64,000 nucleotides of DNA from Streptomyces sp. NBC_01478 (GTDB lineage: Bacteria; Actinomycetota; Actinomycetes; Streptomycetales; Streptomycetaceae). Positions 51,081-60,428 of the stretch are shown here, piece after piece. Location: contig NZ_CP109444.1 in assembly GCF_036227225.1 (NCBI RefSeq), positions 7,545,501 to 7,609,500 of the forward strand, in the 5' to 3' direction. Position 1 is the stretch's first letter, and each line of letters opens with the position of its first letter. Under the pieces are notes generated by a model. That model was not told where the DNA came from. It ran no database searches and was given only the letters and a program-made list of their open reading frames with translations. The position numbers and the translations under genes were made by a program.

Positions 51081-54029
51081 TTGGCTTTCCAGATGCCGGA
51101 CCGCGGCGGAGGCCCGCAAGGGCCGCGGATCAGAGTGGGCCGCCCGTCCCGGCGTGTCCGGACTTTGCTCATGACACTGGGCGTCCTTGCCGTACTCGGC
51201 ATGGCGTTCACGATGTTCGCGGGCTTCTGGACGGACTGGCTCTGGTACCGGTCGGTGCATTACTCGTCCGTGTTCACCACCACCCTGACGACGAAGATCG
51301 GCCTGTTCTTCGTCTTCGGTCTGCTGATGGCGGCCGCGGTCGGGGTGAACATCTGGCTGGCGCACCGTCTGCGCCCGCCGCTCAGCGCCATGTCGATGGA
51401 GCAGCAGAGCCTCGACCGCTACCGCATGGGCATCGCGCCGTACAAGAAGTGGCTGCTGCTGGCGATCACCGCCCTCGTCGGGCTGATCGCGGGCGCCTCG
51501 GCGTCCAGTCAGTGGCGGGTCTGGCTGATGTGGGTCAACGGCGTGCCCTTCCACCAGAAGGACCCGCAGTTCCACCTCGACGTGTCCTTCTACGCCTTCG
51601 ACCTGCCCTGGTACCGCTTCCTGCTCGGCTTCGGCTTCGCCGCCGCGATCCTCTCGCTGCTCGCCGCCGCGCTGACGCACTACCTGTACGGCGGGCTGCG
51701 CATCACCAGCCCGGGCGCGCGTGCCACGGCCGCGGCCACCGGGCATCTGTCGGTGCTGCTCGGCATCTTCGTCGCGCTCAAGGCGGTCGCCTACTGGCTC
51801 GACCGGTACGGACTCGCGGTCAAGTCCAGCGACTTCAAGGCGACGGGCGACTGGACGGGCCTTCGGTACGTCGACGCGAACGCGTATCTGCCGGCCAAGA
51901 CGATCCTGTTCTGCATCGCCGTCATCTGCGCGCTGCTGTTCTTCGCCACCCTGTGGCGGCGCACCTGGCAGCTCCCCGTCATCGGCTTCGGCCTGATGGT
52001 GCTCTCCGCGATCCTCATCGGCGGCCTGTACCCGGCGATCGTCCAGAAGTTCACGGTCCAGCCGAACGAACAGGCCAAGGAAGCCCCGTACGTCCAGAAG
52101 AACCTCAAGGCGACGCGCGAGGCCTACGGCATCGACGACACCAAGGTCACGGAGTACTCGGGGACGAGCACCACCAAGGACAAGGCCAAGCTGCGTTCCG
52201 ACGTCGACTCCACGGCGAGCGTCCGCATCGTGGACCCGAACGTCGTGTCGCCCACGTTCCAGCAGCTCCAGCAGATCAGGAACTACTACGCGTTCCCGAC
52301 CAACCTGGATGTCGACCGCTACAGCGAGGACGGCAAGGACCAGGACACGGTCATCGGGCTGCGTGAGCTGAACCTCAACGGCATCCCGAAGAACAACTGG
52401 ATCAACGACCACTTCCGCTACACCCACGGCTACGGCGTGGTCGCCGCCAAGGGCACCGAGGTCGACTCCGAGGGCCGGCCGGTCTTCACCGAGTCCGATC
52501 TGCCGTCCACGGGTGACCTCGGCAAGTACGAGCAGCAGATCTACTACGGCGAGAAGACCACCACGTACTCGATCGTCGGCGGTCCCCAGAAGGAGATCGA
52601 CTACTCCGACGACAGCGGCGAGAAGACCACCAGCTACACCGGCAAGAGCGGGGTCAACCTCTCCAACCCGCTCAACCGGGCCGCGTACGCGGTGGCGTTC
52701 AACGAGCCGCAGATCCTCTACTCCGGTGCGATCGGCGAGGGTTCGCGGATCCTCTACAACCGCACGCCCAAGGAGCGCGTCGAGGCGGTCGCGCCCTGGC
52801 TGACCATCGACGGCGACGCCTACCCGGCGATCGTGGACGGTCGTATCCAGTGGATCGTCGACGCGTACACGACGAGCAACGGATACCCGTACGCCTCGCG
52901 GACGACCCTCGGGGACACCACGGCCGACTCGCTCACCGCGACCAACAACAACCGCGCGGTGGTGGCCCAGCAGAACCAGGTCAACTACATCCGCAACTCG
53001 GTGAAGGCGACCGTCGACGCGTACACCGGTGCCGTCAAGCTCTACCAGTGGGACACCGAGGACCCGGTCCTGAAGACCTGGATGAAGGCGTTCCCGAACA
53101 CGGTCGAGCCCAGGAAGGACATCTCGTCCTCCCTGATGGCCCATCTCCGGTACCCGCAGGACCTGTTCAAGGTCCAGCGCGAGCTGCTCACCCGCTACCA
53201 CGTGACGGACGCGCAGACGTTCCTCAGCGGCAGCGAGGTGTGGCAGGTGCCGGACGACCCGACCAACAAGTCGGGCAGCGCGGTCCCGCCGTACTACCTG
53301 AGCATGAAGATGCCGGACCAGTCCGCGCAGGCCTTCTCGCTGACGACGACGTTCACACCGAACGGCAGAGACAACCTCAGCGCCTTCATGGCCGTCGACT
53401 CCGAGGCAGGCACCCCGGACTACGGCAAGATCAGAATCCTGAAGCTGCCGACCAGTACGACCGTCGGCGGACCTAAACAGGTGCAGAGCGCCTTCAACTC
53501 CCAACAGGACATCGCCGAATCCATCAAGCTGCTCAAGGGCGGCGACTCCGACATCGAGTACGGCAACCTGCTGACGGTGCCGCTCGACGGAGGACTGCTG
53601 TACGTGGAGCCCGTCTACGTACGCGGTGGTGGACTCAAGTACCCGCTCCTGCGCAAGGTGTTGGTGGCCTACGGGAACAAGACCGCCTTCGAGGACACGC
53701 TGGACGAGGGGCTCAACAAGGTCTTCGGGGCGGAGACCACCACGACCCCGCCACCGGACGAGGGCACCACTACGCCACCGACCTCCAGCAACCCCACGGT
53801 CCAGGCGGCGTTGAGCGACGCCCAGAAGGCCTTCGACGCCGGGCAGGAGGCGTTGAAGAAGGGTGACTGGGAGGCGTACGGCCAGGCGCAGAAGGACCTT
53901 CAGGCCGCGCTGAAGCGGGCCGAGGAGGCGCAGGCCGCGGCGGCCAAGGGCAAGAACAGCGCGAGTCCCAGCAGCAGTCCGAGTGCCAGTGGAAGTCCCA
54001 GCAGCAGTCCGAGCAGTTCGAGTGGTTAG
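51081..54029 (+). CDS. UPF0182 family large membrane protein
   Basis: The 982-residue protein has about seven membrane helices in residues 25-345 and a large C-terminal extracytoplasmic domain, as in the UPF0182 family (Rv3193c-like). It contains [33 protein letters not shown] and [17 protein letters not shown]. The last 100 residues are a Thr/Pro- and Ser-rich tail with a helical Ala/Lys segment, ending in repeated SPSSSPS units. Function is unknown. TTG 51081 has GAGGTG six bases upstream and gives [10 protein letters not shown]; the frame is open from 50985, and ATG 51093 is the other option. Confidence 0.88.
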   Translation: MAFQMPDRGGGPQGPRIRVGRPSRRVRTLLMTLGVLAVLGMAFTMFAGFWTDWLWYRSVHYSSVFTTTLTTKIGLFFVFGLLMAAAVGVNIWLAHRLRPPLSAMSMEQQSLDRYRMGIAPYKKWLLLAITALVGLIAGASASSQWRVWLMWVNGVPFHQKDPQFHLDVSFYAFDLPWYRFLLGFGFAAAILSLLAAALTHYLYGGLRITSPGARATAAATGHLSVLLGIFVALKAVAYWLDRYGLAVKSSDFKATGDWTGLRYVDANAYLPAKTILFCIAVICALLFFATLWRRTWQLPVIGFGLMVLSAILIGGLYPAIVQKFTVQPNEQAKEAPYVQKNLKATREAYGIDDTKVTEYSGTSTTKDKAKLRSDVDSTASVRIVDPNVVSPTFQQLQQIRNYYAFPTNLDVDRYSEDGKDQDTVIGLRELNLNGIPKNNWINDHFRYTHGYGVVAAKGTEVDSEGRPVFTESDLPSTGDLGKYEQQIYYGEKTTTYSIVGGPQKEIDYSDDSGEKTTSYTGKSGVNLSNPLNRAAYAVAFNEPQILYSGAIGEGSRILYNRTPKERVEAVAPWLTIDGDAYPAIVDGRIQWIVDAYTTSNGYPYASRTTLGDTTADSLTATNNNRAVVAQQNQVNYIRNSVKATVDAYTGAVKLYQWDTEDPVLKTWMKAFPNTVEPRKDISSSLMAHLRYPQDLFKVQRELLTRYHVTDAQTFLSGSEVWQVPDDPTNKSGSAVPPYYLSMKMPDQSAQAFSLTTTFTPNGRDNLSAFMAVDSEAGTPDYGKIRILKLPTSTTVGGPKQVQSAFNSQQDIAESIKLLKGGDSDIEYGNLLTVPLDGGLLYVEPVYVRGGGLKYPLLRKVLVAYGNKTAFEDTLDEGLNKVFGAETTTTPPPDEGTTTPPTSSNPTVQAALSDAQKAFDAGQEALKKGDWEAYGQAQKDLQAALKRAEEAQAAAAKGKNSASPSSSPSASGSPSSSPSSSSG

Positions 54030-54101
54030 CGCAGCTCAGGCGGCAGTTGATCACTAGGTCAGAGGCCCACCCCGCACCGTGGTACGGTTGCAACACAACG
54101 G

Positions 54102-54175
54102 CGCGGGGTGGAGCAGCTCGGTAGCTCGCTGGGCTCATAACCCAGAGGTCGCAGGTTCAAATCCTGTCCCCGCTA
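54102..54175 (+). tRNA. tRNA-fMet (initiator, CAU), copy 1
   Basis: The cloverleaf has acceptor CGCGGGG / CCCCGCT, anticodon loop CTCATAA and T-loop GGTTCAAATCC. The first acceptor pair is a C1-T72 mismatch and the anticodon stem ends in three G-C pairs (GGGCTCATAACCC); both mark the initiator. CCA is not encoded. A hairpin terminator follows. Confidence 0.95.
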
Positions 54176-54180
54176 CTGAT

Positions 54181-54220
54181 CGAGAAGGCCCGGATCCTTT
54201 CAAGGATCCGGGCCTTCTCG
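54181..54220 (+). terminator. terminator of initiator tRNA copy 1
   Basis: CGAGAAGGCCCGGATCC, loop TTTCAA and the exact complement form a 17-bp stem five bases after the tRNA. Confidence 0.8.
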
Positions 54221-54390
54221 CTGTGCGAACGCATGTGCCGACGAGGGTGACGGCCGTGCCGCCGGGGGGACTTGGTGAAACCGTGTTTCGCTTGTCTCTC
54301 TGTGGGCATGTCGACAAAACGCTGTAGAGACCTCACTGGCTGCGGTATACCAGGTGTACCCAGGTTGCAGGTGGTGCGACGATGGACGTT

Positions 54391-56253
54391 ATGGGGGACA
54401 AGGCAACTCTGTTGGATACAGGGCGTTTTGTGCAGCCTTCCGACCGGGACGAGACCGGCGACGGAGAGGCTGTCGACGAGGCACGCACACGGCTCGCCGC
54501 ACAGGCCGGCGACGTCGAGGCGACGAGTGTCCTCGGAGCGATGCTGCTGCGCCGCGGTGATCTCGACGGAGCCGAGCCGCTGCTGCGTGCCGCCACCGCC
54601 GAGGGCGACCGGGCCGCGGCCAACAACCTGGGAGTCCTCCTCCACCAGCGCGGATACGCCGACGACGCCGCCGGATGGTGGCGGATCGCGGCCGTGGCCG
54701 GTTCCGCCGCCGCCGCGCACGCGCTCGGCCGGTACCACCGCGAGCGCGGCGACGAGCCCGCCGCCGAGTACTGGCTGCGCCAGTCCGCCGAACAGGGCCA
54801 CGCGCTGGGCGCGTACGCGCTCGCCGATCTGCTGGAGCACCGCGGGGACACCGCGGCCGAGCGGTGGATGCGGTCCGCCGCCGAGCGAGGGCACCGCGAG
54901 GCCGCGTACCGGCTGGCGCGGGCGCTCGATCGCCGGGTGCCGCACGAGGACGAGCGCGAGTACCCGTACGAGGGCGGGGACGGGGCCGACAACGGTGTCG
55001 CGTCGGTCCCTGGAGGTCCCGGTGCGTCCGGGGAGCCCGGGGACCCGGGAGGCGAGGCCGAGCAGTGGTATCGCCAGGCCGCCGCGCGCGGGCATCAGCG
55101 GGCCGCGCTGCAACTCGGGGCGATCCTGGAGAGGCGGGGCGAGCTCAAGGAGGCAGGGCGCTGGTATCTGACGTCCGCCAAGGACGGGGAGGCCCGCGCC
55201 GCCTGTGCGCTCGGGTTCCTGCTGCGCGACGCCGGCGACACCGAGAGCGCCGCCGTGTGGTGGCTGCGCGCCGCCCAGGACGGCGACGGCAACGCGGCCA
55301 ACGCGCTCGGCGCGCTGCACGCCGAGCGCGGCGAGACACAGACCGCCGAGCGGTGGTACCGGGCCGCGATGGACGCCGGTGATGTGAACGGCGCGTACAA
55401 CCTCGGGCTCCTGTGCGCCGAGCAGACGCGCACCGCGCAGGCCGAGCAGTGGTACCGACGGGCGGCCTACGCCGGACACCGCGAGGCGGCGAACGCGCTG
55501 GCCGTGCTGCTGCTCCAGGGCGGCGACGCGACCGGGGCCGAGCCGTGGTTCTCCAAGGCCGCGGAGGCCGGGAGCGTGGACGCGGCGTTCAACCTCGGGA
55601 TTCTCTTCGCCGGGCGGGGTGACGAAGGTGTCGCGCTGCCCTGGTACGAGCGGGCCGCCGCCGCCGGGCACACGGAGGCGGCGTTGCAGGTCGGGATCGC
55701 CCGGCTGCGGGACGGGGACGAGCGGGAGGCCGAGCGGCATCTGCGGTGTGCCGCGGGTGGGGGGAGTTCGGAGGCGGCCTACCGGTTGGCCTCGGTGCTC
55801 GACGCTCGGCGGCCGCCTACGCCTGCGCACGAACTGGGCGAGCAGGTCCATGAGAAGACCGAGTGCGAGGAGTGGTACGAGAGGGCGGCGTCTCAGGGGC
55901 ATCGGCGGGCGCAGGTGCGGGTCGGGATGCTGGCCGCCGCGCGCGGGGACGTCGTCGAGGCGGCTCGGTGGTATCGGGAGGCTGCCGAGGCCGGGTCTCG
56001 TAACGGGGCTTTCAATCTTGGGCTGTTGTTGGCTCGGGAGGGGAGTGAGCCGGAGGCCGCGGTGTGGTGGGCTCGGGCGGCTGATGCGGGGCATGGGCGG
56101 GCTGCGTTGCGGTTGGCGCTGGTGTACGCGCGGCGGGGGGAGTTGGCCGAGGGGCAGCGGTGGGCTGATCGGGCCGTTTCCCTGGGGCCCGCTGAGGTGT
56201 CCGAGCGGGCGGCTCGGCTTCGGGATGCGTTGCGGCAGGAGCTGACGGCGTAG
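54391..56253 (+). CDS. Sel1-like/TPR repeat protein
   Basis: The 620-residue soluble protein is made almost wholly of about 36-residue Sel1-like (SLR) helical-hairpin repeats with consensus A-x-G-x-x-x-A-x-x-x-L-G-x-L-L-x-x-R-G-D and A-E-x-W-Y-R-x-A-A. A disordered Gly/Pro linker (about 195-225) splits the array. Such solenoids scaffold protein complexes; no partner can be named. The ATG at 54391 (MGDKATLLDTGRFVQ) is seven bases after GACGAT; 54382 would add three residues. The gene sits between two identical initiator tRNA genes. Confidence 0.88.
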   Translation: MGDKATLLDTGRFVQPSDRDETGDGEAVDEARTRLAAQAGDVEATSVLGAMLLRRGDLDGAEPLLRAATAEGDRAAANNLGVLLHQRGYADDAAGWWRIAAVAGSAAAAHALGRYHRERGDEPAAEYWLRQSAEQGHALGAYALADLLEHRGDTAAERWMRSAAERGHREAAYRLARALDRRVPHEDEREYPYEGGDGADNGVASVPGGPGASGEPGDPGGEAEQWYRQAAARGHQRAALQLGAILERRGELKEAGRWYLTSAKDGEARAACALGFLLRDAGDTESAAVWWLRAAQDGDGNAANALGALHAERGETQTAERWYRAAMDAGDVNGAYNLGLLCAEQTRTAQAEQWYRRAAYAGHREAANALAVLLLQGGDATGAEPWFSKAAEAGSVDAAFNLGILFAGRGDEGVALPWYERAAAAGHTEAALQVGIARLRDGDEREAERHLRCAAGGGSSEAAYRLASVLDARRPPTPAHELGEQVHEKTECEEWYERAASQGHRRAQVRVGMLAAARGDVVEAARWYREAAEAGSRNGAFNLGLLLAREGSEPEAAVWWARAADAGHGRAALRLALVYARRGELAEGQRWADRAVSLGPAEVSERAARLRDALRQELTA

Positions 56254-56255
56254 GG

Positions 56256-56365
56256 GTGGGGTTTTTCGCCCCCGCCGCCCCTACCCGTCCCATCCTGGGG
56301 GCTGCCGCCCCCAGACCCCCGCTTCGGCCTGGACGGCCTCGTCCTCAAGCGCCGGACGGGCTGAT
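56256..56365 (+). repeat. dispersed Streptomyces intergenic repeat
   Basis: The tract TTTTTCGCCCCCGCCGCCCC, then TACCCGTCCCATCC, GGGGGCTGCCGCCCCCAGAC and CTCAAGCGCCGGACGGGCTG matches, as I recall it, a sequence scattered between genes in many Streptomyces chromosomes. It has two internal G/C hairpins and directly follows the Sel1 gene, so it may serve as a 3' end. Confidence 0.6.
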
Positions 56366-56467
56366 TGTGCCGGCCTGTGCTGGAAGGTGCGGGCTGGGCT
56401 TTGCTGACCTGGGTGAATAAGCGATTTGCTTCTCTCCGTCCGTCTGACGTAACGTTGCATTCATCGA

Positions 56468-56541
56468 CGCGGGGTGGAGCAGCTCGGTAGCTCGCTGGGC
56501 TCATAACCCAGAGGTCGCAGGTTCAAATCCTGTCCCCGCTA
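56468..56541 (+). tRNA. tRNA-fMet (initiator, CAU), copy 2
   Basis: All 74 bases are identical to the copy at 54102-54175, including the C1-T72 mismatch and the three G-C pairs of the anticodon stem. Flanking DNA differs, with AACGTT-containing sequence upstream (TCTGACGTAACGTTGCAT) acting as possible -10 region. Confidence 0.95.
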
Positions 56542-56548
56542 CTGAAGG

Positions 56549-56586
56549 CCGAGGGCCGGAATCCGAAAGGGTTCCGGCCCTCGGTG
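56549..56586 (+). terminator. terminator of initiator tRNA copy 2
   Basis: CCGAGGGCCGGAA and TTCCGGCCCTCGG pair around a ten-base loop, followed by TGTTTC. The following ABC gene is convergent and ends at 56590, so it may use the same hairpin. Confidence 0.75.
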
Positions 56587-56589
56587 TTT

Positions 56590-57732
56590 CTACGGCCGGT
56601 GGCCCACCGCCTCCTCGTACAGCGAGCGGTCCACGGTCCTGGATTCCGGGAGTACGGCGCCCTTCGAGACGCCGGCCGCCTTGTACGCGGCCTGTAGTCG
56701 CGTTGTCGTGCCCGCGCGGATCTCCCAGTCCATGGTCAGCGACGGGGTCGACTTCAGGACCGACTCGTCCGCCTTCAGGAGCTTCGCCAGGTATGTAACG
56801 AAGGCCGAGTCGCTCTTGTAGTCGCCCGCGAAGTACGTGTCCACCGTGCGGATGTAGGCCCGGAGGAGGGCCACGCCGGCGTCCACGTCGTCGTTCAGGA
56901 GTGTGCGGCCGTAGAGCATGCCGCCCAGGGGCTCGCCCTGCGGTTGGCCGCCGAGGAAGGCGTACCGGGGGTTGTCGTCGACCTTGCGCCAGACCGGGTC
57001 GAGGAGCCAGGCGGAGTCGACGCCGCCGTTCTGGAGGGCGGTGAGGACGTCGGCCGAACCGAGTTGCTGGTACCGGATCTTGTCCAGGCCGCCGCCGTGG
57101 GTCGCGAGGGCCTTCTCCATGGGGTACGCGATCACCGAGCCCTTGCCGATCATCGTGCCCATCCTGCGGCCCGCCATCCGGACGTCGGCCGCCGCCTCGC
57201 CCTTCTTCAGCTTGACCCACAGACCGCTCTTCGACTCGGGGTCGGGTGAGAAGTTCCCGGCGACCCACTTGATGTCGAAGCCGCCCTCGATGCCGTTCAT
57301 GACGGCCGCCTCCGGGGCTGCCCACATCGCGTCGATGTCCCCCTTGGCCAGCAGGGGCAACGCGTCCGGGGTCGGGAGGACCTTGAGGGTGACGTCCAGG
57401 CCCTCCTTCTTGAACTCCCCTTTTTCCAGGGCGACTTCGAGCGGGGCGACATACTCCGCGCTCAGCGTTCCGGTCGCGATCGTCACCTTTCGCGTCTTGG
57501 TGAGGGGGCGGGGTGCCGGGGTGAGGGGGCGGCAGCGTGCCGGGGCGCGGGTGGGGGAGAGGTCCGCCGGGTCCGTCCAGGAGGACGTGCCGCAGCCGTC
57601 CACCGGGGTGACCGTGCGGGTGGTGCCCGAGCCCGAAGTCCCGGAATCCTGCGCGGACTTCGACGCGCAGCCCGCCGATGTCAGCAAGGCCGCGACGACG
57701 ACGACCGCACCGTACGCACGACGTCTTCTCAT
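56590..57732 (-). CDS. ABC transporter substrate-binding lipoprotein (SsuA/NrtA/TauA type)
   Basis: The 380-residue lipoprotein has signal peptide MRRRRAYGAVVVVAALLTSAGC with lipobox TSAGC, then a disordered Ser/Thr/Pro stretch of 50 residues and the two-lobed NMT1/OMPHS fold. Typical segments are VEYVAPLEVALEKGEFKKEG, GDIDAMWAAPEAAV and LTALQNGGVDSAWLLDPVW. Substrates of this type are sulfonates, nitrate, taurine or thiamine precursors. The gene is third in a three-gene importer operon (ATPase, permease, binding protein); the usual order is reversed. It overlaps the permease stop by four bases. Confidence 0.88.
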   Translation of the reverse strand: MRRRRAYGAVVVVAALLTSAGCASKSAQDSGTSGSGTTRTVTPVDGCGTSSWTDPADLSPTRAPARCRPLTPAPRPLTKTRKVTIATGTLSAEYVAPLEVALEKGEFKKEGLDVTLKVLPTPDALPLLAKGDIDAMWAAPEAAVMNGIEGGFDIKWVAGNFSPDPESKSGLWVKLKKGEAAADVRMAGRRMGTMIGKGSVIAYPMEKALATHGGGLDKIRYQQLGSADVLTALQNGGVDSAWLLDPVWRKVDDNPRYAFLGGQPQGEPLGGMLYGRTLLNDDVDAGVALLRAYIRTVDTYFAGDYKSDSAFVTYLAKLLKADESVLKSTPSLTMDWEIRAGTTTRLQAAYKAAGVSKGAVLPESRTVDRSLYEEAVGHRP

Positions 57733-58592
57733 GACTGTCCCCGTCCTCGGTCGCGTGGTGCCCACGGTGTGAGCAACCGGCCTGCCACCCGCACCAGTTC
57801 GGAGAAGACGACCCCCAGGACGGCCACGCAGACGATGCCCACGAACATCACGTCGTTCTCGAACAGCGCGCGGGAGTCGAAGATCAGGTGGCCCAGGCCG
57901 TTCGTCGCGGCGATCTGTTCCGAGGCGACGATGACCAGGACCGCCACGCCCGCCGCGATGCGCGCGCCCACCAGGACCGCGGGGAGGGAGGCGGGGAGGA
58001 GGACATGGCGGAACATCTGCCAGGGGCCGGCGCCGAACACCCGGCCCGCGTCGCGGTGTCCGGAGGGGATCGCCACGACCGCCGACATCGTCGAGATCCA
58101 GACGAAGAAGAAGACCGTGGTCGCGACCAGGGCCACCTGGGGGCCCTCGCCCAGGCCGAACATGTTGAGGAAGACCGGCAGCAGGGCCAGTTTCGGTACG
58201 ACGTACAGGGCGTCCAACAACGGTTCCAGCGCGGCCCGGACGAGGGAGAGAGAGCCCATCAGGAGGCCCAGGGCATAACCGGTCGCCGTGCCGATCGCGT
58301 AGCCGGCCAGGACGCGTCGGGTGGTGGCCCACACGTCCGGCCACAGGTCGCCGGCGGCGGCCCGGGTCCAGCCGTCGGAGAGGATCGTCGAGGGGGCCGG
58401 GTAGACGCGGTCGTCCAACCAGCCCTGCGTGGCGGCCAGTTGCCACCACAGGATCAGGACGACGGGGACGGCCACGGCGAGGGACAGTTCGAGTGCGCGC
58501 CGGCGGCGGTGGGTGCGTACGGGACGGAGTTCGTGCGGGCCGGGGCGGCGGACCAGGAGCGATTCCTTGCGGTCGGGGGCGACGGTGGTCAT
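57729..58592 (-). CDS. ABC transporter permease (SsuC/TauC type)
   Basis: The 287-residue permease has a first membrane helix (LSLAVAVPVVLILWWQLAAT) and the BPD_transp_1 core with about five more helices. Its coupling helix is in GAGPWQMFRHVLLPASLPAVLVG, the EAA-loop form of the SsuC/TauC/NrtB subfamily. It forms the membrane channel of the importer with the proteins encoded either side. Both ends overlap their neighbours by four bases. Confidence 0.9.
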   Translation of the reverse strand: MTTVAPDRKESLLVRRPGPHELRPVRTHRRRRALELSLAVAVPVVLILWWQLAATQGWLDDRVYPAPSTILSDGWTRAAAGDLWPDVWATTRRVLAGYAIGTATGYALGLLMGSLSLVRAALEPLLDALYVVPKLALLPVFLNMFGLGEGPQVALVATTVFFFVWISTMSAVVAIPSGHRDAGRVFGAGPWQMFRHVLLPASLPAVLVGARIAAGVAVLVIVASEQIAATNGLGHLIFDSRALFENDVMFVGIVCVAVLGVVFSELVRVAGRLLTPWAPRDRGRGQS

Positions 58593-59356
58593 GCCGGTAC
58601 CGCCTCCTTGCGCAGCAGCTCCCACAACTCGGCTTTCAGGGCGGTGAATTCGGGGGTGTCGCGGATGCCGCCGGTGCGGGGGCGCGGGAACGGCGGGCGG
58701 TGTTCGGCGATGATCCGGCCCGGACGGGCGGACATGACCAGCACGCGGTCGCCGAGGACGAGGGCCTCCTCCAGGCTGTGCGTGATGAAGAGGGTGGTCG
58801 TGTGCAACTTCTGCGTGAGGTCGAGGAGTTCGTCCTGGAGGATCGTGCGGAGTTGCGCGTCCAGGGCGGCGAACGGCTCGTCCATCAGCAGGAGTTCGGG
58901 TTCTACGGCGAGTGCGCGGGCGATCGCGACGCGCTGGCGCATACCGCCGGAGAGGGTCGCCGGGTACGCGTGCGCGAAGTCGGCGAGGCCCATGCGGGTC
59001 AGCCACTCGTCGGCGCGGGCGTTCGCCTCGCGGCGCGGGACGCGTTGGACGTCCAGGCCGAAGCGGACGTTGGCGCGGACCGACTTCCAGTCGTAGATGC
59101 CGTAGTCCTGGAAGATCATGGCCGCCGGGCGGGGGCTGGACGTGCGGATCTCCAGGGTGCCCGTGCTCGGGCGCAGCAGGCCCGCGGCGATGCGGAGGAG
59201 GGTGGACTTTCCGCAGCCGGACGGGCCGACCAGGCAGACGAACTCGCCGGGGGCGACGGTGAGTTCGAGGGGGCCGAGGGCGTCGACCTGGTGCGGTGGG
59301 CGGCCGAAGGCGCGGGTCAGTTGGGTGGCGTGGAGTTTTGGGTGCGGGTCTCCCAC
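58589..59356 (-). CDS. ABC transporter ATP-binding protein (SsuB/TauB type)
   Basis: The 255-residue ATPase has Walker A GPSGCGKST, Q-loop FQDYGIYDW, signature LSGGMRQRVAIA, Walker B LLLMDEPFAALD and H-loop THSLEEAL, all as in SsuB/TauB/NrtD proteins. It heads the operon. The GTG at 59356 has GAGGAG five bases upstream. A TGACGGTCCATCA inverted repeat lies about 60 bases further up and is a candidate operator. Confidence 0.9.
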   Translation of the reverse strand: MGDPHPKLHATQLTRAFGRPPHQVDALGPLELTVAPGEFVCLVGPSGCGKSTLLRIAAGLLRPSTGTLEIRTSSPRPAAMIFQDYGIYDWKSVRANVRFGLDVQRVPRREANARADEWLTRMGLADFAHAYPATLSGGMRQRVAIARALAVEPELLLMDEPFAALDAQLRTILQDELLDLTQKLHTTTLFITHSLEEALVLGDRVLVMSARPGRIIAEHRPPFPRPRTGGIRDTPEFTALKAELWELLRKEAVPA

Positions 59357-59418
59357 GGGTGCTCCTCGCGGAGTGCGGTACGGCTGTCTGCATGGGTGGG
59401 GGGTGCCGCACGACGATA

Positions 59419-59431
59419 TGACGGTCCATCA
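59419..59431. promoter_or_regulatory. inverted repeat upstream of the ABC operon
   Basis: TGACGGTCCATCA is a TGA-x-GG-T-CC-x-TCA near-palindrome about 62 bases before the ATPase start. Such CTGACGG-type dyads often stand before catabolic operons in Streptomyces. The regulator is not known; the Fur-like gene next door is a possibility. Confidence 0.35.
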
Positions 59432-59459
59432 GATTCGGGAAGCCTGTAGACAGCACAAA

Positions 59460-59492
59460 GCCCCGGCGTCCGTGTCGAACGGATACCGGGGC
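59460..59492 (-). terminator. terminator of the Fur-family gene
   Basis: GCCCCGG and CCGGGGC, with inner arms TCCG and CGGA, form a bulged hairpin 15 bases after the fur-type stop. It is followed on the minus strand by GCTTTGTG. Confidence 0.6.
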
Positions 59493-59507
59493 CTGTGAAG
59501 GGACTTG

Positions 59508-59924
59508 CTACGCGCTCGCGCAGTTGGGGCACAGCCCGCGGTAGGTCACCTCGACGTCCGAGACCGTGAAGCCGAAGCGCTCCGAGTCGGGGAGGTCGGC
59601 GAGCGGGTTGCCGCCCGGGTGGACGTCGCGGATCTGGCCGCAGTTGGCGCAGACCAGGTGGTGGTGGGGGCTGTGCGCGTTCGGGTCGTAGCGCTTGGCT
59701 CGCTTGTCCGTGGAGACTTCCAGGACCTCGCCGAGCGAGACCAGCTCGCCCAGCGTGTTGTAGACCGTCGCCCGGGAGATCTCGGGCAGCTTGGCCACGG
59801 CACGGGAGTGGACCTCGTCGGCGGTCAGGTGGACGTGGTCGCCGTCGAGCACTTCGGCCACGACGCGTCGCTGTGCGGTCATCCGCCATCCGCGTCCGCG
59901 CAGCCGCTCCAGAAGGTCACTCAT
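59508..59924 (-). CDS. Fur-family transcriptional regulator
   Basis: The 138-residue regulator (from ATG 59924) has the winged helix with recognition segment EISRATVYNTLGELVSLGEV and the metal-binding hinge HSPHHHLVCANCGQIRDV. A second C-x2-C is at the end (YRGLCPNCASA), giving a four-Cys structural zinc site. It could sense iron, zinc, nickel or peroxide; the HHH-containing hinge and Cys pairs do not decide. TAAAGT stands seven bases before the ATG, so the transcript is probably leaderless and starting at MSDLLERL; GTG 59933 is upstream. The region 59986-60004 contains inverted repeats (TTGGA...TCCAA) suited to autoregulation. Confidence 0.9.
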   Translation of the reverse strand: MSDLLERLRGRGWRMTAQRRVVAEVLDGDHVHLTADEVHSRAVAKLPEISRATVYNTLGELVSLGEVLEVSTDKRAKRYDPNAHSPHHHLVCANCGQIRDVHPGGNPLADLPDSERFGFTVSDVEVTYRGLCPNCASA

Positions 59925-59985
59925 ACCGGCCACTTTAACAGCAAGGTGACCAGTTCACGAATAGGTGTGACTTTGGAGGGCTACT

Positions 59986-60004
59986 GGATTTGGACTGAAT
60001 CCAA
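59986..60004. promoter_or_regulatory. candidate Fur-family operator
   Basis: GGATT-TGGACTG-AATCC overlaps TTGGA-CTGAA-TCCAA, both dyads about 65-80 bases before the regulator start. The tract is AT-richer than its surroundings, which suits a Fur-type box. It is also just after the CBS-gene end, so it could be a transcript end instead. Confidence 0.4.
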
Positions 60005-60035
60005 TTGCTTGGACCGGTTGCTCGGCCCGGGGCTG

Positions 60036-60428
60036 TCAGGCCGGTACCTGCTGTCGTGCGGGTGCCCAGCAGCGGATGATGTCGCGGACCGAGACGATGC
60101 CGGCGGGCTCGGCGTGGTCGAGGACGATGAGGTGGCGGAAGCCGCCGTGGGCCATCGCGCTCGCCGCGTCCTCCAGGGTCCAGGCCGGGGTGGCGAAGAC
60201 GACGTCCGTGGTGGTGTGGGCGTGGGCGCGCTCGGTGTCCGGGTCCTGGCCCTTGCCGAGCGAGTTGAGGATGTCGCGTTCGGTGAGGATGCCGATGCCG
60301 CCGGCGTCCGGGTCGAGGACCACGGCCGCGCCGACATGGCGCGAGGACATCAGGGCGGCTGCCTGGCGGAGGGTGTGGGCGGGGCCGATGGTGAGGACCA
60401 CCGTGCTCATGGCGTCGCGGACCAGCAT
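60036..60428 (-). CDS. CBS-domain pair protein
   Basis: The 130-residue protein is two CBS motifs and nothing else: VRDAMSTVVLTIGPAHTLRQ with LTERDILN, then the second with FRHLIVLDHAEPAGIVSVRD. Stand-alone CBS pairs bind adenine nucleotides and control partners. An AGGAGGT lies 11 bases before the ATG. It is on the same strand as the Fur-family gene, 110 bases upstream of it. Beyond its start the conserved chromosome ends and degraded sequence begins. Confidence 0.88.
   Translation of the reverse strand: MLVRDAMSTVVLTIGPAHTLRQAAALMSSRHVGAAVVLDPDAGGIGILTERDILNSLGKGQDPDTERAHAHTTTDVVFATPAWTLEDAASAMAHGGFRHLIVLDHAEPAGIVSVRDIIRCWAPARQQVPA

Noticed and set aside
51009..53504. 831-codon minus-strand open frame
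   Set aside because: It is the antisense shadow of the UPF0182 gene.
54102..56541. Sel1 gene as cargo of an element integrated at a tRNA gene
   Set aside because: Composition and codon use match the core genome, and there is no integrase; two full tRNA copies are better explained by duplication.
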